A stretch of 64,000 bases of DNA from Rhizobiaceae bacterium (GTDB taxonomy: Bacteria > Pseudomonadota > Alphaproteobacteria > Rhizobiales > Rhizobiaceae): positions 372,001 to 436,000 of the forward strand of contig JAEPOG010000006.1 of the NCBI GenBank assembly GCA_017643025.1. Reading direction: 5' to 3'. The notes below the pieces were generated by a model. That model made no database searches. It saw nothing but the letters and a program-made list of their open reading frames with translations, and was not told where the DNA came from. Made by a program: the position numbers and the translations under genes. This document shows, in pieces, positions 36,025-44,765 of the stretch (position 1 is its first letter; each line of letters starts with the position of its first letter).

Positions 36025-36360
36025 TCAGTGCTGAGCCTGCGCCTTCGGCTCGTAGCGCCCGTCAGGCGTAACCATGAAGAACTCGCTCACCTGCGGGTGG
36101 CGGACCGGGTCGCCCGAATTGTCCTCAAGCAGATTCTGCTCGGACACGTAGGCGACGTATTCGGTTTCGGCGTTCTCGGCAAGCAGATGGTAGTAGGGCT
36201 GGTCCTTGTGCGGACGCACCTCAGCGGGAATGGATTCGTACCATTCCTCGGAATTCGCGAATTCCGGATCAACATCGAAGATGACGCCGCGGAACGGGAA
36301 CAGACGGTGCCTCACCACCTGTCCGATACGGAACCGCGCGACCCTGATATTGCCTTCCAT
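36025..36360 (-). CDS. hspQ: Heat shock protein HspQ (YccV, hemimethylated-DNA-binding family)
   Basis: About 111 residues. The family core is visible: RVARFRIGQVVRHRLFPFRG, VIFDVDPEF, DQPYYHLLAEN and YVSEQNL. HspQ acts in proteostasis as a Lon specificity factor and was first described as binding hemimethylated DNA. ATG 36360 is chosen because AAGGAG lies 7 bases upstream. A 14-residue longer frame has no site. It is convergent with the IalB gene and divergent from the AEC transporter. Confidence 0.92.
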   Translation of the reverse strand: MEGNIRVARFRIGQVVRHRLFPFRGVIFDVDPEFANSEEWYESIPAEVRPHKDQPYYHLLAENAETEYVAYVSEQNLLEDNSGDPVRHPQVSEFFMVTPDGRYEPKAQAQH

Positions 36361-36481
36361 GAATTCGCTCCTTGCCAGAATATCTGGCGCAACGCAGCGC
36401 ACAATTCAATAGCCGGCATGCTGCATTGCAGCGGGCGCGGCTTGACGTATGCTGTCCACAGAGGCTAGCCGGGCAGAACAC

Positions 36482-37444
36482 ATGTCGGACATTATCGGCC
36501 TCGTCCTCCCTTTTTTCGGAATGATCTTCCTCGGCTACGCGGTAGCGCGCATTACGCGCCAGCCCGTGGAGGCGCTGGGGTGGATGAACACCTTTGTCAT
36601 CTACGTCGCCCTGCCGGCCATGTTCTTCCAGCTTCTGGCCAAGACGCCCATCGAGAAGCTGACCGAGTTCACCTTCATATTCGGCGCGGTCTTTTCGACG
36701 TTCGTCATCTTCGCCATCATGTTCGCCATCTCCGTCTTCACCTCGCGCGGTGAGATAGCCGAAAGCACCGTCAAAGGTCTCGGATCCGCCTACGGCAACA
36801 TCGGCTATATGGGCCCAGGCCTTGCGCTGCTTGCCTTTGGCGAGGCGGCCGCCGTACCCGTGGCGCTGATCTTCTGCTTCGAGAACATGATGCACTTCGC
36901 CATCGCGCCGATGATGATGGCGCTGGCGGGCAGCGGCGACGCATCACCGCGCGCACTGGCGCTGGACGTCGTCAAGAAGATCGCCTTCCACCCTTTCATC
37001 ATCGCCACGGCCGTTGGCGTTGCCGCCGCGGCACTTGAGGTGAGGCCGCCGTTGCCGATCGACACGCTGCTCGAATATCTGGCAAGGGCGGCTGCACCCT
37101 GCGCGCTGTTCGCCATGGGCGTGACGCTGGCACTGCGCCCGCTGAAACGGCTGCCGCGCGAGATCGGGCTGATCGCTTTCCTGAAGCTTTGCGTACACCC
37201 GGTGCTTGCTTTCTTGGTGCTCAGCCTTGTCGGCAATTTCGACCCTGTCTGGGTCTACACCGCTGTCCTGCTAGCCGCGCTGCCCACGGCAACGAATGTA
37301 TTCGTCATCGGCCAGCAATACGGCGTCTGGGTGGAAAGGGCCTCGGCAACCATCCTCGTCACCACCGTCCTGTCGGTCGCGACCGTGACGGCGCTGCTCT
37401 ACGCGATCAAAGGCGGCTTATTACCGCCCGACCTCTTCCCGTGA
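36482..37444 (+). CDS. AEC family transporter
   Basis: A 320-residue inner-membrane carrier of the auxin-efflux-carrier/malonate-type family with about ten helices. It begins MSDIIGLVLPFFGMIFLGYA, with the conserved break VALPAMFFQLLA and the second-half AAPCALFAMGVTLA. Substrates in the family range from dicarboxylates to auxin-like acids, so no substrate is assigned. A short upstream frame extension is unlikely. Its last 24 bases overlap the convergent hydroxylase gene. Confidence 0.87.
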   Translation: MSDIIGLVLPFFGMIFLGYAVARITRQPVEALGWMNTFVIYVALPAMFFQLLAKTPIEKLTEFTFIFGAVFSTFVIFAIMFAISVFTSRGEIAESTVKGLGSAYGNIGYMGPGLALLAFGEAAAVPVALIFCFENMMHFAIAPMMMALAGSGDASPRALALDVVKKIAFHPFIIATAVGVAAAALEVRPPLPIDTLLEYLARAAAPCALFAMGVTLALRPLKRLPREIGLIAFLKLCVHPVLAFLVLSLVGNFDPVWVYTAVLLAALPTATNVFVIGQQYGVWVERASATILVTTVLSVATVTALLYAIKGGLLPPDLFP

Positions 37445-38629
37445 ACGGCTAAAAAGCGAAGAAAATCCGCTACCTGGGCGCAATCCTTCACGCATTGCCA
37501 GATTGCGCAACGGAGCAATATCGCGCATGGCGGCAAGGCCTGCGCTGCGTGCAAGCTGGGCCGGAAGGAAACTGGACAGCAGGGAACGGTTGAGAAGATT
37601 GACGAGGCCCGAGCGCGCTGCGATGTCACCGAGCCGTTTCCGCGCATAGGCTGCCAGTGCGGTATCCGAGCCGGGATCGTCGCGGAACGCGGCGGCAGTC
37701 CCGACGATGTCCTCGGCGTCGCGGACACCGAGATTAAGCCCCTGGGCGCCGATCGGCGGAATGACATGCGCTGCCTCGCCGACAAGGGCGATGCGCGAGC
37801 GCGCCACCGGCGACGCCGAAATCTCCGCCAGCGGGTAGACCTGCCGTCCTGGCTCGAGCGTTACCTTGCCGAGTATCGACTGCATTTGCGCTTCGATGCG
37901 CAGTGCAAGTTCGGCATCGTCCAGGCCAAGCAATTCGCGTGCATTCTCAGGCTTTGCAACCCAGACCAGGCTGGAGCGGTCGCCGGGCAGCGGTACCTGC
38001 GTAAACGGCCCGTTCTCGGTGTGAAACTCGGTAGAGCATCCGCCATGGCCACGCTCATGAGCGAAACTCAGCACCAGTGCTGCCTGCGGCAGTTCGCGCC
38101 GGTGCGTGCGGATGCCTGCCGCCGTTCGTGCAGCAGAATTTCGCCCGTCGGCCGCGACTGCAAGCCGGGCGGCAATACGCGTGTCGCCAACGACGGCCTC
38201 GACGCGGTCCGAGCCCATATTCCAGTCGGTGACCGGATGCTCAATGCGCGTGATCTGCGGATGCGACGTGACCGCCTTGCCGAGCGCCGCGTTAAGCACA
38301 GCGTTGGGGATGTTGAGGCCGAAACGCGCTTCGCCGATTTCGGCGGCCCGAAAGCTGACGGTCGGCGCGCGGACAAGCCTTCGCGTCGCATCGACAATGC
38401 GCATGGTAACGAGCGGCGCGGCCCCAGCGAAGTCCGCATCGGTCAGGCCAAGCGAACCCAGATACGTTAGCGACGGAGCCATAAGGGCCGTTGTCCGGCG
38501 GTCCTCCGCGGACGGGGGAGGGCCAGCCAGCGTGACGTGAAAACCCCGTCCCGCGAGCGCAAGCGCTGCGATCATCCCGACCGGACCTGCGCCGGCAACC
38601 AGTACTTCCGTCTCGATCCGATCGGCCAT
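37421..38629 (-). CDS. UbiH/UbiF/UbiL-family FAD-dependent hydroxylase
   Basis: A 402-residue flavoprotein monooxygenase. The N-terminal FAD-binding VLVAGAGPVGMIAALALAG, mid AVAADGRNSAARTAAGI and the second FAD motif ALVGEAAHVIPPIGAQGLNL place it among ubiquinone-ring hydroxylases. The motif has Glu where GDAAH is usual. ATG 38629 follows GAGGTAGCGAA. It is likely to act in ubiquinone biosynthesis. Which ring position it hydroxylates is not readable from the sequence. It stands alone between divergent and convergent neighbours. Confidence 0.85.
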   Translation of the reverse strand: MADRIETEVLVAGAGPVGMIAALALAGRGFHVTLAGPPPSAEDRRTTALMAPSLTYLGSLGLTDADFAGAAPLVTMRIVDATRRLVRAPTVSFRAAEIGEARFGLNIPNAVLNAALGKAVTSHPQITRIEHPVTDWNMGSDRVEAVVGDTRIAARLAVAADGRNSAARTAAGIRTHRRELPQAALVLSFAHERGHGGCSTEFHTENGPFTQVPLPGDRSSLVWVAKPENARELLGLDDAELALRIEAQMQSILGKVTLEPGRQVYPLAEISASPVARSRIALVGEAAHVIPPIGAQGLNLGVRDAEDIVGTAAAFRDDPGSDTALAAYARKRLGDIAARSGLVNLLNRSLLSSFLPAQLARSAGLAAMRDIAPLRNLAMREGLRPGSGFSSLFSRSREEVGR

Positions 38630-38715
38630 TTCGCTACCTCGCGGACAGTCTAGCATGGGATATGATCACGTCAGCGCATCTGTTCAACGCGGCGAATTGG
38701 CTTAGGCTTGGTGCG

Positions 38716-39576
38716 GTGAGCGACGATTTCAGACATCTGGACACGGGCGGCAGGGCGGCCGCGTGGCTTGCGGGCGAGACGCGACGGACAGTGATGGCGG
38801 CAACTGCCACCGCCGTCCTGCTGTCCTGGCTTGTGCTCGCCTGGATGGCAGCGTCGCTACCGCCGGAAGCAATCGGGCCGGGCGGCGGGCTGATTGCCTG
38901 GCTACCCTTGCCGGAAGCGGGCGGACTGGTGTCTGCTTTCCTGGAGTTGTGCCTCTCCCCGTTCGCGGCATCCGGCCCGCTGCAATATGCGGCACTCGCG
39001 GCAATGTGGTTCCTGACGTCGGTCGCGATGATGCTGCCTTCGGCCGCACCGATGATCCGCACCTATTGCGAGATCGCCGACACGGCGGCGGCGGCCTGCA
39101 AGGCTGCCGTTCATCCAGCCTTTCTGATAGCCGGCTATCTGACGGTATGGCTCGCCGCTGCGCTCGCCTTCGCAGCGGTTTCACTTATGACAATTGCCGC
39201 ATCTCCAACTGACGCTCCAACTAAGGGTATCGTGGCCGCGGCAGCCCTCGGCATTGCCGGCCTGTGGCAGTTCTCGTCCCTGAAAGAAGCCTGCTTGACC
39301 AAATGCCGCGCGCCTTTCGCGACGCTGTTCGCCAACTGGAGCAATCGTGCAGGCGGTGTGTACCGGCTGGGCCTCAAACAGGGACTGTGGTGCCTCGGCT
39401 GTTGCTGGGCGCTGATGCTGGTGATGTTCGCCGTTGGCATCATGAACCTGTTCTGGATGGCGCTGATCGGCCTGTTTGCCGTTGCCGAGAAAACCGAAAA
39501 AGGCCGTGCAATCAGCCTCGTGGCGGGCACGATACTGCTTGTCTGGGCCGCCGCGCTGCTAGTAGTCTCGCTGTGA
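38716..39576 (+). CDS. DUF2182 family integral membrane protein
   Basis: About 286 residues from a GTG at 38716, or 304 from ATG 38662. The GTG has AGG at workable spacing and the ATG has none. There are five to seven hydrophobic helices. The conserved family motifs are visible: VAMMLPSAAPMIRTYC, the Cys pair KEACLTKCRAPF, and GLKQGLWCLGCCWALMLVMF. These Cys/Met-rich segments gave the family its predicted metal-binding label, and its role is unknown. Its stop is followed 17 bp later by the DUF1326 gene, a recurring partner. Confidence 0.82.
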   Translation: MSDDFRHLDTGGRAAAWLAGETRRTVMAATATAVLLSWLVLAWMAASLPPEAIGPGGGLIAWLPLPEAGGLVSAFLELCLSPFAASGPLQYAALAAMWFLTSVAMMLPSAAPMIRTYCEIADTAAAACKAAVHPAFLIAGYLTVWLAAALAFAAVSLMTIAASPTDAPTKGIVAAAALGIAGLWQFSSLKEACLTKCRAPFATLFANWSNRAGGVYRLGLKQGLWCLGCCWALMLVMFAVGIMNLFWMALIGLFAVAEKTEKGRAISLVAGTILLVWAAALLVVSL

Positions 39577-39593
39577 AACGGGAGCGGGACGCG

Positions 39594-40208
39594 ATGCGGC
39601 AAAAGAACTGGGCATTGAAGGGCGAGCTCGTATTGTCCTGCAATTGCACCGTTTTCTGCCCTTGTGTGCTGTCGCTGGGCAACCATCCTCCAAGCGAGGG
39701 CTACTGCCAGACCTGGGCCGGCTTCCGCATCGACAAGGGTCACTATGACGATGTCGATCTTTCCGGCATCAATCTCGGCCTCGTCATGGAAATCCCCGGC
39801 TATATGAGTCGCGGCAACTGGACGGCGGGCCTGTTTCTCGACGAGCGCGCCTCGATCTATGCCGAGAAGGCAATCGGGCGCATCTTCTCCGGCAAGGCGG
39901 GCGGCACGACGGGGCTGCTCGACATACTCGTCGGCCAGTTCCTCGGCATCGAGCGGGCGCCGATCACCTACGAAGTAAAGGACCGCACCCGCATCTTCCA
40001 GATACCGAAGATCATCGACGGCGCGGTGACGCCGATCCCCGGCAATGACGGGCAGGGCGACACGGTGATCACCAACTCGCAATACTGGATCGCCTCGGAA
40101 ATCATCGTCGCCAAGTCGGACAAGAGCCGCATGCGGGCCTTCGGCCGCAACTGGAACTTCGCCGGGCGCTCGGCCGAAATCTGCAAGCTCGACTGGCGCG
40201 GCCCGTGA
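39594..40208 (+). CDS. DUF1326 domain protein
   Basis: A 204-residue soluble protein with the defining N-terminal cluster LSCNCTVFCPCVLS, where three cysteines lie within eight residues, suggesting metal or redox binding. DUF1326 proteins usually sit next to DUF2182 membrane proteins, as here, which points to a shared metal-related job that is still undefined. ATG 39594 has GGAG about 9 bases upstream. A GTG at 39573 that overlaps the preceding stop is an alternative. Its own stop overlaps the pcs start by 4 bases. Confidence 0.82.
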   Translation: MRQKNWALKGELVLSCNCTVFCPCVLSLGNHPPSEGYCQTWAGFRIDKGHYDDVDLSGINLGLVMEIPGYMSRGNWTAGLFLDERASIYAEKAIGRIFSGKAGGTTGLLDILVGQFLGIERAPITYEVKDRTRIFQIPKIIDGAVTPIPGNDGQGDTVITNSQYWIASEIIVAKSDKSRMRAFGRNWNFAGRSAEICKLDWRGP

Positions 40209-40975
40209 ACGACCCCGTCCGGAAAAAGAAGCTCTCCGAGCGTATTCCCAAGCCGAAGAAGAAGGTGACATGGCCGCAGGCGCGCGCTTTCTCCGTGCAC
40301 CTGTTGACGGCCTCGGGCTCCTTTCTCGCCTTCCTGTCGCTGGTGGCGGCGAGCGAGCAGCGCTGGACGGCAATGTTCTGGTGGCTGGGGCTGGCTCTTC
40401 TCGTCGACGGCATCGACGGACCGATCGCGCGCAAGCTCGACGTCAAGCATGTGCTGCCGACCTGGTCGGGCGAGATGCTCGACAACATCATCGATTATGT
40501 CACCTATGTGCTGATCCCGGCCTTCGCGCTCTACCAGCGCGGCTTCATGGGCGAGGGGCTTTCCTTCGTGTCAGCGGCGATCATCGTGGTGTCGAGCGCC
40601 ATCTACTACGCAGACACCGGCATGAAGACGAAGGAGAACTTCTTCAAGGGCTTCCCGGTTGTCTGGAACATGCTCGTCTTCACGCTTTTCGTCACCCAGC
40701 CCGGCGAGTACGTGTCTTTCGCGGCAGTCGTAATCGCGGCGCTCTTCACCTTCCTGCCCATCTACTTTCTGCATCCCGTGCGCGTGATGCGATTGAGGGC
40801 GATCAATCTCCCGGTCTTCCTCGTCTGGTGTGCGTTTGGCGCGGTGGCGCTGCTGCAGGGAATGGAGTCGGGGCCTGTTGTGAAGACCGTGATCGCGGTC
40901 ACCAGCATCTATTTGTTTTTCATCGGCGGCCTGATGCAGTGGCTGCCCTGGCTCGGAAAGAAAGAGGAGGCCTGA
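40205..40975 (+). CDS. pcs: Phosphatidylcholine synthase
   Basis: A 256-residue membrane enzyme that condenses CDP-diacylglycerol with choline to make phosphatidylcholine in one step, a route typical of rhizobia, Brucella and relatives. The Pcs version of the CDP-alcohol phosphotransferase motif is exact: DG-x2-AR at 71-76, twelve residues, Gly89, Asp93 and Asp97. Several hydrophobic helices follow. The GTG start at 40205 overlaps the DUF1326 stop (GTGA), so expression is coupled to the DUF pair. Confidence 0.95.
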   Translation: MNDPVRKKKLSERIPKPKKKVTWPQARAFSVHLLTASGSFLAFLSLVAASEQRWTAMFWWLGLALLVDGIDGPIARKLDVKHVLPTWSGEMLDNIIDYVTYVLIPAFALYQRGFMGEGLSFVSAAIIVVSSAIYYADTGMKTKENFFKGFPVVWNMLVFTLFVTQPGEYVSFAAVVIAALFTFLPIYFLHPVRVMRLRAINLPVFLVWCAFGAVALLQGMESGPVVKTVIAVTSIYLFFIGGLMQWLPWLGKKEEA

Positions 40976-40976
40976 T

Positions 40977-41960
40977 ATGCCCAAGGCGATCCGCGTTCAC
41001 GAACATGGCGGCCCTGACGTTCTCAACTACGAGGACGTCAGCGTCCCCGAACCGGGGAAGGGCGAAGTGCGCGTGCGCCACTCTGCGATCGGCCTGAATT
41101 TCCTCGACTGCTATTTCCGTACCGGCCTCTATCCCGCACCGAACGGCCTTCCACTGACGCCCGGCAACGAGGCCGCAGGCGAAGTCGTCGCAGTTGGCGA
41201 AGGCGTCGGCGATCTCGCGCCCGGCGATCGCATCGCCTATGCCGGCGGACCGATCGGCGCATATGCGCAGGAGCGGGTTATGCCAGCCGACCGTGTGGTC
41301 AAGGTGCCGGACGCAATCGCCGACCAGCAGGCGGCGGCGATGATGCTGAAGGGCATGACGGCCGAATACCTGCTTCGCCGCACCTTCAAGGTAAAGGCCG
41401 GCGACACGATCCTGTTCCATGCAGCGGCCGGCGGCGTCGGGCTGATGCTCGGGCAATGGGCCAAGCATATCGGCGCGACGGTGATCGGAACCGCCGGTTC
41501 GGCCGACAAGGTGGAGCTGGCGAAAGCGCATGGCTACGACCACGTCATCGACTATTCGAAAGACAATTTCGTCGAGGCTGTGAACGACCTCACCGGCGGC
41601 AAGAAATGCGACGTCGTCTACGATGCCGTCGGCAAGGACACGTTCCAGGGGTCGCTCGACTGCGTGCGCCCGCTCGGCATGCTGGTCAGCTTCGGCCAGT
41701 CTTCGGGACCGGTGCCGCCGCTCGACATCGGCATCCTGTCGCGCAAGGGCTCGCTGTTCCTGACGCGGCCCACGCTATTCACCTACATCGCCAAGCGCCA
41801 AGACCTCGTCGCCTCCGCCAATGCGCTGTTCGAGGTCGTCGCCAGCGGCGCGGTCACTGTCGAGGTAAACCAGCACTATCCGCTCGCCGAGGCATCCAGG
41901 GCGCATACCGATCTCGAAGCGCGGCGAACCACGGGCGCGACCGTGCTTGTGCCCGGCTGA
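40977..41960 (+). CDS. NADPH:quinone oxidoreductase family protein
   Basis: A 327-residue zinc-free medium-chain dehydrogenase of the quinone oxidoreductase type. It begins MPKAIRVHEHGGPDVLNYED, then GNEAAGEVVAVG, the cofactor motif HAAAGGVGLMLGQWAKHIGA and VYDAVGKDTF. There are no structural zinc cysteines. It starts one base after the pcs stop and so belongs to the same run. The physiological substrate is unknown, as for most of the family. Confidence 0.9.
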   Translation: MPKAIRVHEHGGPDVLNYEDVSVPEPGKGEVRVRHSAIGLNFLDCYFRTGLYPAPNGLPLTPGNEAAGEVVAVGEGVGDLAPGDRIAYAGGPIGAYAQERVMPADRVVKVPDAIADQQAAAMMLKGMTAEYLLRRTFKVKAGDTILFHAAAGGVGLMLGQWAKHIGATVIGTAGSADKVELAKAHGYDHVIDYSKDNFVEAVNDLTGGKKCDVVYDAVGKDTFQGSLDCVRPLGMLVSFGQSSGPVPPLDIGILSRKGSLFLTRPTLFTYIAKRQDLVASANALFEVVASGAVTVEVNQHYPLAEASRAHTDLEARRTTGATVLVPG

Positions 41961-42069
41961 GGCTCCTGCCATCATCATGCTGGAATTCTTGAAGCTCTTT
42001 CACGGCGACGCCGCTTCCCGGGCGGAAACTGCGCCGACTACCATGCGGCGGGGAACATAAGGGGGCACG

Positions 42070-43647
42070 GTGAAAGATACCGACACCGGCGCTGAGCGAA
42101 ACCTTCTCGAGGTTCGCGGACTGACCAAGATTTTCGGCTCGCTCAGGGCGTGCGATGCCGTCGATCTCACCATTGCCAAAGGCGAAATTCACGCTCTTCT
42201 AGGTGAGAACGGCGCCGGCAAGTCGACGCTGGTCAAGATGCTGTTCGGAACGCTGGAACCTGCCGCCGGCGAAATATTGTGGGACGGCGAACCGGTCCGC
42301 ATCGCCAGCCCCGGCGAGGCGAGGGCGCTGGGCATCGGCATGGTGTTCCAGCATTTTTCGCTGTTCGAGGCGCTGACGGCGGCGGAGAATATTGCCCTGT
42401 CGCTCGACAGCGACACGCCGATCTCGACCATCGCCGCCAAGGCCAAGGCGCTCTCCTACAGCTACGGCCTGCCGCTCGATCCCTATTCGCTCGTCGGCGA
42501 CCTTTCCGTGGGCGAGCGCCAGCGCATCGAGATCATCCGCTGCCTGCTGCAGCAGCCCGAACTGATCATCCTCGACGAACCGACTTCCGTGCTCACGCCG
42601 CAGGAGGCCGACAAGCTGTTCGAGACACTGGAGCGTCTGCGCGGCGAGGGAAAGTCGATCCTCTACATCTCTCACCGCCTGGAGGAGGTGAAACGCCTGT
42701 GCGACCGCGCCACCGTGCTGCGGCACGGCAAGGTGGTGGGGCATTGCGACCCGCGCAAGGAAACGGCAGCATCGCTCGCCCGCATGATGGTAGGCAGCGA
42801 CGTCCACGCCGTGGTGCGCGACCCGGCTGAAGGGCTGGCAAGCGCCGAACCGCTGCTTGAGGTGACAAAGCTCAACCGCAAGCCCGCGACGCCGTTCTCG
42901 ATCCCGCTGCGCGACATCAGCGTCTCGGTGCGGGCAGGCGAGGTCATCGGCATAGCAGGTGTCGCCGGCAACGGGCAGGGCGAGTTCTTCGAGGCGATCT
43001 CCGGCGAGGTCACGCAGGACGAGGCCGATACGGTCCGCATCCGAGGCAACGGCGTCGGACGCCTGGGTATTTCCGGCCGCCGGATGCAAGGCGCTGCCTT
43101 CGTTCCCGAGGAGCGCCTGGGGCATGGCGCTGCTCCGGCGATGCGGCTGTCGGAAAATCTGCTGCTGTCGCGACACAAGACCGACGGCAAGGTGTTTCTC
43201 GGCGTGGCGAATATCCTCAGATTTCCGGCAGTGGCTTCCGCGGCCAAGCGCATCAACGAGATCATGGACGTCCGCAAAAGCGCACCTGACCCCGCCGCCT
43301 CGGCGCTCTCGGGAGGCAATCTGCAGAAATTCATCATCGGCAGGGAACTTGACCGCAGACCCGCAGTCGTCGTCGTGAACCAGCCGACCTGGGGTGTAGA
43401 CGCAGGCGCTGCAGCGCGCATCCGCCAGTCGCTGATCGAACTGGCGCGTTCCGGATCGGCCGTTCTGGTGATCAGCCAGGATCTCGACGAGCTGTTTGAA
43501 ATCTCAGACGCCATCGCCGTCATGCACAATGGCGAACTGTCCGATCCGATCCCCATCGCGGAAGCCACGCGCGAACGCCTCGGCCTCCTGATGGGCGGCG
43601 CCGAACCGGGCCACCAGGCGCATGAACCGCTGGAGGCGGCGCGATGA
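42070..43647 (+). CDS. BMP-type (nucleoside-like) ABC importer ATPase, two ATP-binding domains
   Basis: A 525-residue double ATPase of the group that works with BMP binding proteins (YufO/NupO-like). Domain 1 has GENGAGKST, the Q-loop MVFQHFSLF, the signature LSVGERQRIEIIRCLL and LIILDEP. Domain 2 has LSGGNLQKFIIGRELDR and VVVNQPTWGVD, where the Walker B acid is replaced by Asn-Gln, as is common in this family. The GTG start at 42070 follows AAGGGGGCACG. It is first in the operon, with the permease gene overlapping by 4 bases. Confidence 0.9.
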   Translation: MKDTDTGAERNLLEVRGLTKIFGSLRACDAVDLTIAKGEIHALLGENGAGKSTLVKMLFGTLEPAAGEILWDGEPVRIASPGEARALGIGMVFQHFSLFEALTAAENIALSLDSDTPISTIAAKAKALSYSYGLPLDPYSLVGDLSVGERQRIEIIRCLLQQPELIILDEPTSVLTPQEADKLFETLERLRGEGKSILYISHRLEEVKRLCDRATVLRHGKVVGHCDPRKETAASLARMMVGSDVHAVVRDPAEGLASAEPLLEVTKLNRKPATPFSIPLRDISVSVRAGEVIGIAGVAGNGQGEFFEAISGEVTQDEADTVRIRGNGVGRLGISGRRMQGAAFVPEERLGHGAAPAMRLSENLLLSRHKTDGKVFLGVANILRFPAVASAAKRINEIMDVRKSAPDPAASALSGGNLQKFIIGRELDRRPAVVVVNQPTWGVDAGAAARIRQSLIELARSGSAVLVISQDLDELFEISDAIAVMHNGELSDPIPIAEATRERLGLLMGGAEPGHQAHEPLEAAR

Positions 43648-44765
43648 GGATCGAGCTGTCCAAACGGCCGCAACAGTCGAAATTGTTTTCGGCGCTCTCG
43701 CCGTTTCTCGCCTTCTCACTCATGGTGCTTGCGGGCGCCATCATCTTCGCCGCGCTGGGCAAGAACCCGGTCGACGGGCTCTACGCCTATTTCATCGAGC
43801 CGCTGCGCGAGGTGTGGTCGCTGCACGAGCTGGCTATCAAGGCAGCGCCCCTGATTCTGATCGCGGTGGGTCTTTCGGTCTGCTTCATGTCGAGCAACTG
43901 GAACATCGGCGCCGAGGGCCAGTTCACCATCGGCGCTATCTTCGGCGCGGCGATTCCGCTCTATTTCCCTGACTTCCAGAACGCCACCGTGCTGCCGCTG
44001 ATGCTCATCTTCGGCGCGTTAGGCGGAGCGCTCTACGCCGCGATCCCGGCAATCCTGAAGGCGCGCTTCAACACCAATGAAATCCTGACCTCGCTGATGC
44101 TGGTCTATGTCGCGCAGCTTGTTCTCGACTGGCTGGTGCGCGGGCCCTGGCGCGATCCCGCGGCGATGAGCTTTCCGCAAGCGCCCCGGCTCCACTCATG
44201 GGCCGTCGTGCCCGAACTGTTCCCAATGTCCGGACGGGCGAACTGGGGCATCGTATTCGCCATCCTCGCCGCTATCGCCGTCTGGTTCATGCTTGCTCGG
44301 ACGCTGAAGGGATTCGAGGTCAAGGTGATCGGCCAGAGCCCGCGAGCGGGGCGTTTCGGCGGATTTTCGACCGCGCGCACCATCATCTTCGCGTTCCTTT
44401 TGTCCGGGGCACTGGCCGGGCTTGCCGGCATTGTCGAAGTGTCCGGCGCCATCGGCAGGCTGCAGCCGCAGATTTCGCCGGGATACGGCTTCGCGGCGAT
44501 CATCGTCGCTTTCCTTGGGCGCCTGAACCCGCTGGGCATCGTCGCGGCCGGCTTCGTTCTCGCATTGTCATATCTCGGCGGCGAAGCGGCGCAGATCGAG
44601 ATCGGCGTCACCGACAAGACGGTGCGTGCCTTCCAGGGCATGCTGCTCTTCTTCGTGCTCGCCTGTGACACGCTGATCCACTACCAGATCCGCATCATCC
44701 GCCCTGTCGCCTCGGCTCCGCCAGCCGCCACACCTGCCGTGGAGGCCGCCCGTGGGAATGACTGA
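43644..44765 (+). CDS. BMP-type ABC importer permease 1
   Basis: A 373-residue inner-membrane permease of the BPD_transp_2 family (YufP-like), with helices from about residue 20 and the motifs SSNWNIGAEGQFTIGAIFG and RFNTNEILTSLMLVYVA. The start ATGA overlaps the ATPase stop. The second permease begins inside its last codons. Known systems of this group import nucleosides such as guanosine or inosine. The substrate here is inferred only to be nucleoside-like. Confidence 0.88.
   Translation: MRIELSKRPQQSKLFSALSPFLAFSLMVLAGAIIFAALGKNPVDGLYAYFIEPLREVWSLHELAIKAAPLILIAVGLSVCFMSSNWNIGAEGQFTIGAIFGAAIPLYFPDFQNATVLPLMLIFGALGGALYAAIPAILKARFNTNEILTSLMLVYVAQLVLDWLVRGPWRDPAAMSFPQAPRLHSWAVVPELFPMSGRANWGIVFAILAAIAVWFMLARTLKGFEVKVIGQSPRAGRFGGFSTARTIIFAFLLSGALAGLAGIVEVSGAIGRLQPQISPGYGFAAIIVAFLGRLNPLGIVAAGFVLALSYLGGEAAQIEIGVTDKTVRAFQGMLLFFVLACDTLIHYQIRIIRPVASAPPAATPAVEAARGND

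Noticed and set aside
41977..42060. A short open frame of 27 codons between the quinone oxidoreductase and the BMP ATPase genes
   Set aside because: No ribosome site, no similarity I recognise and too short to support. It is probably a chance frame.
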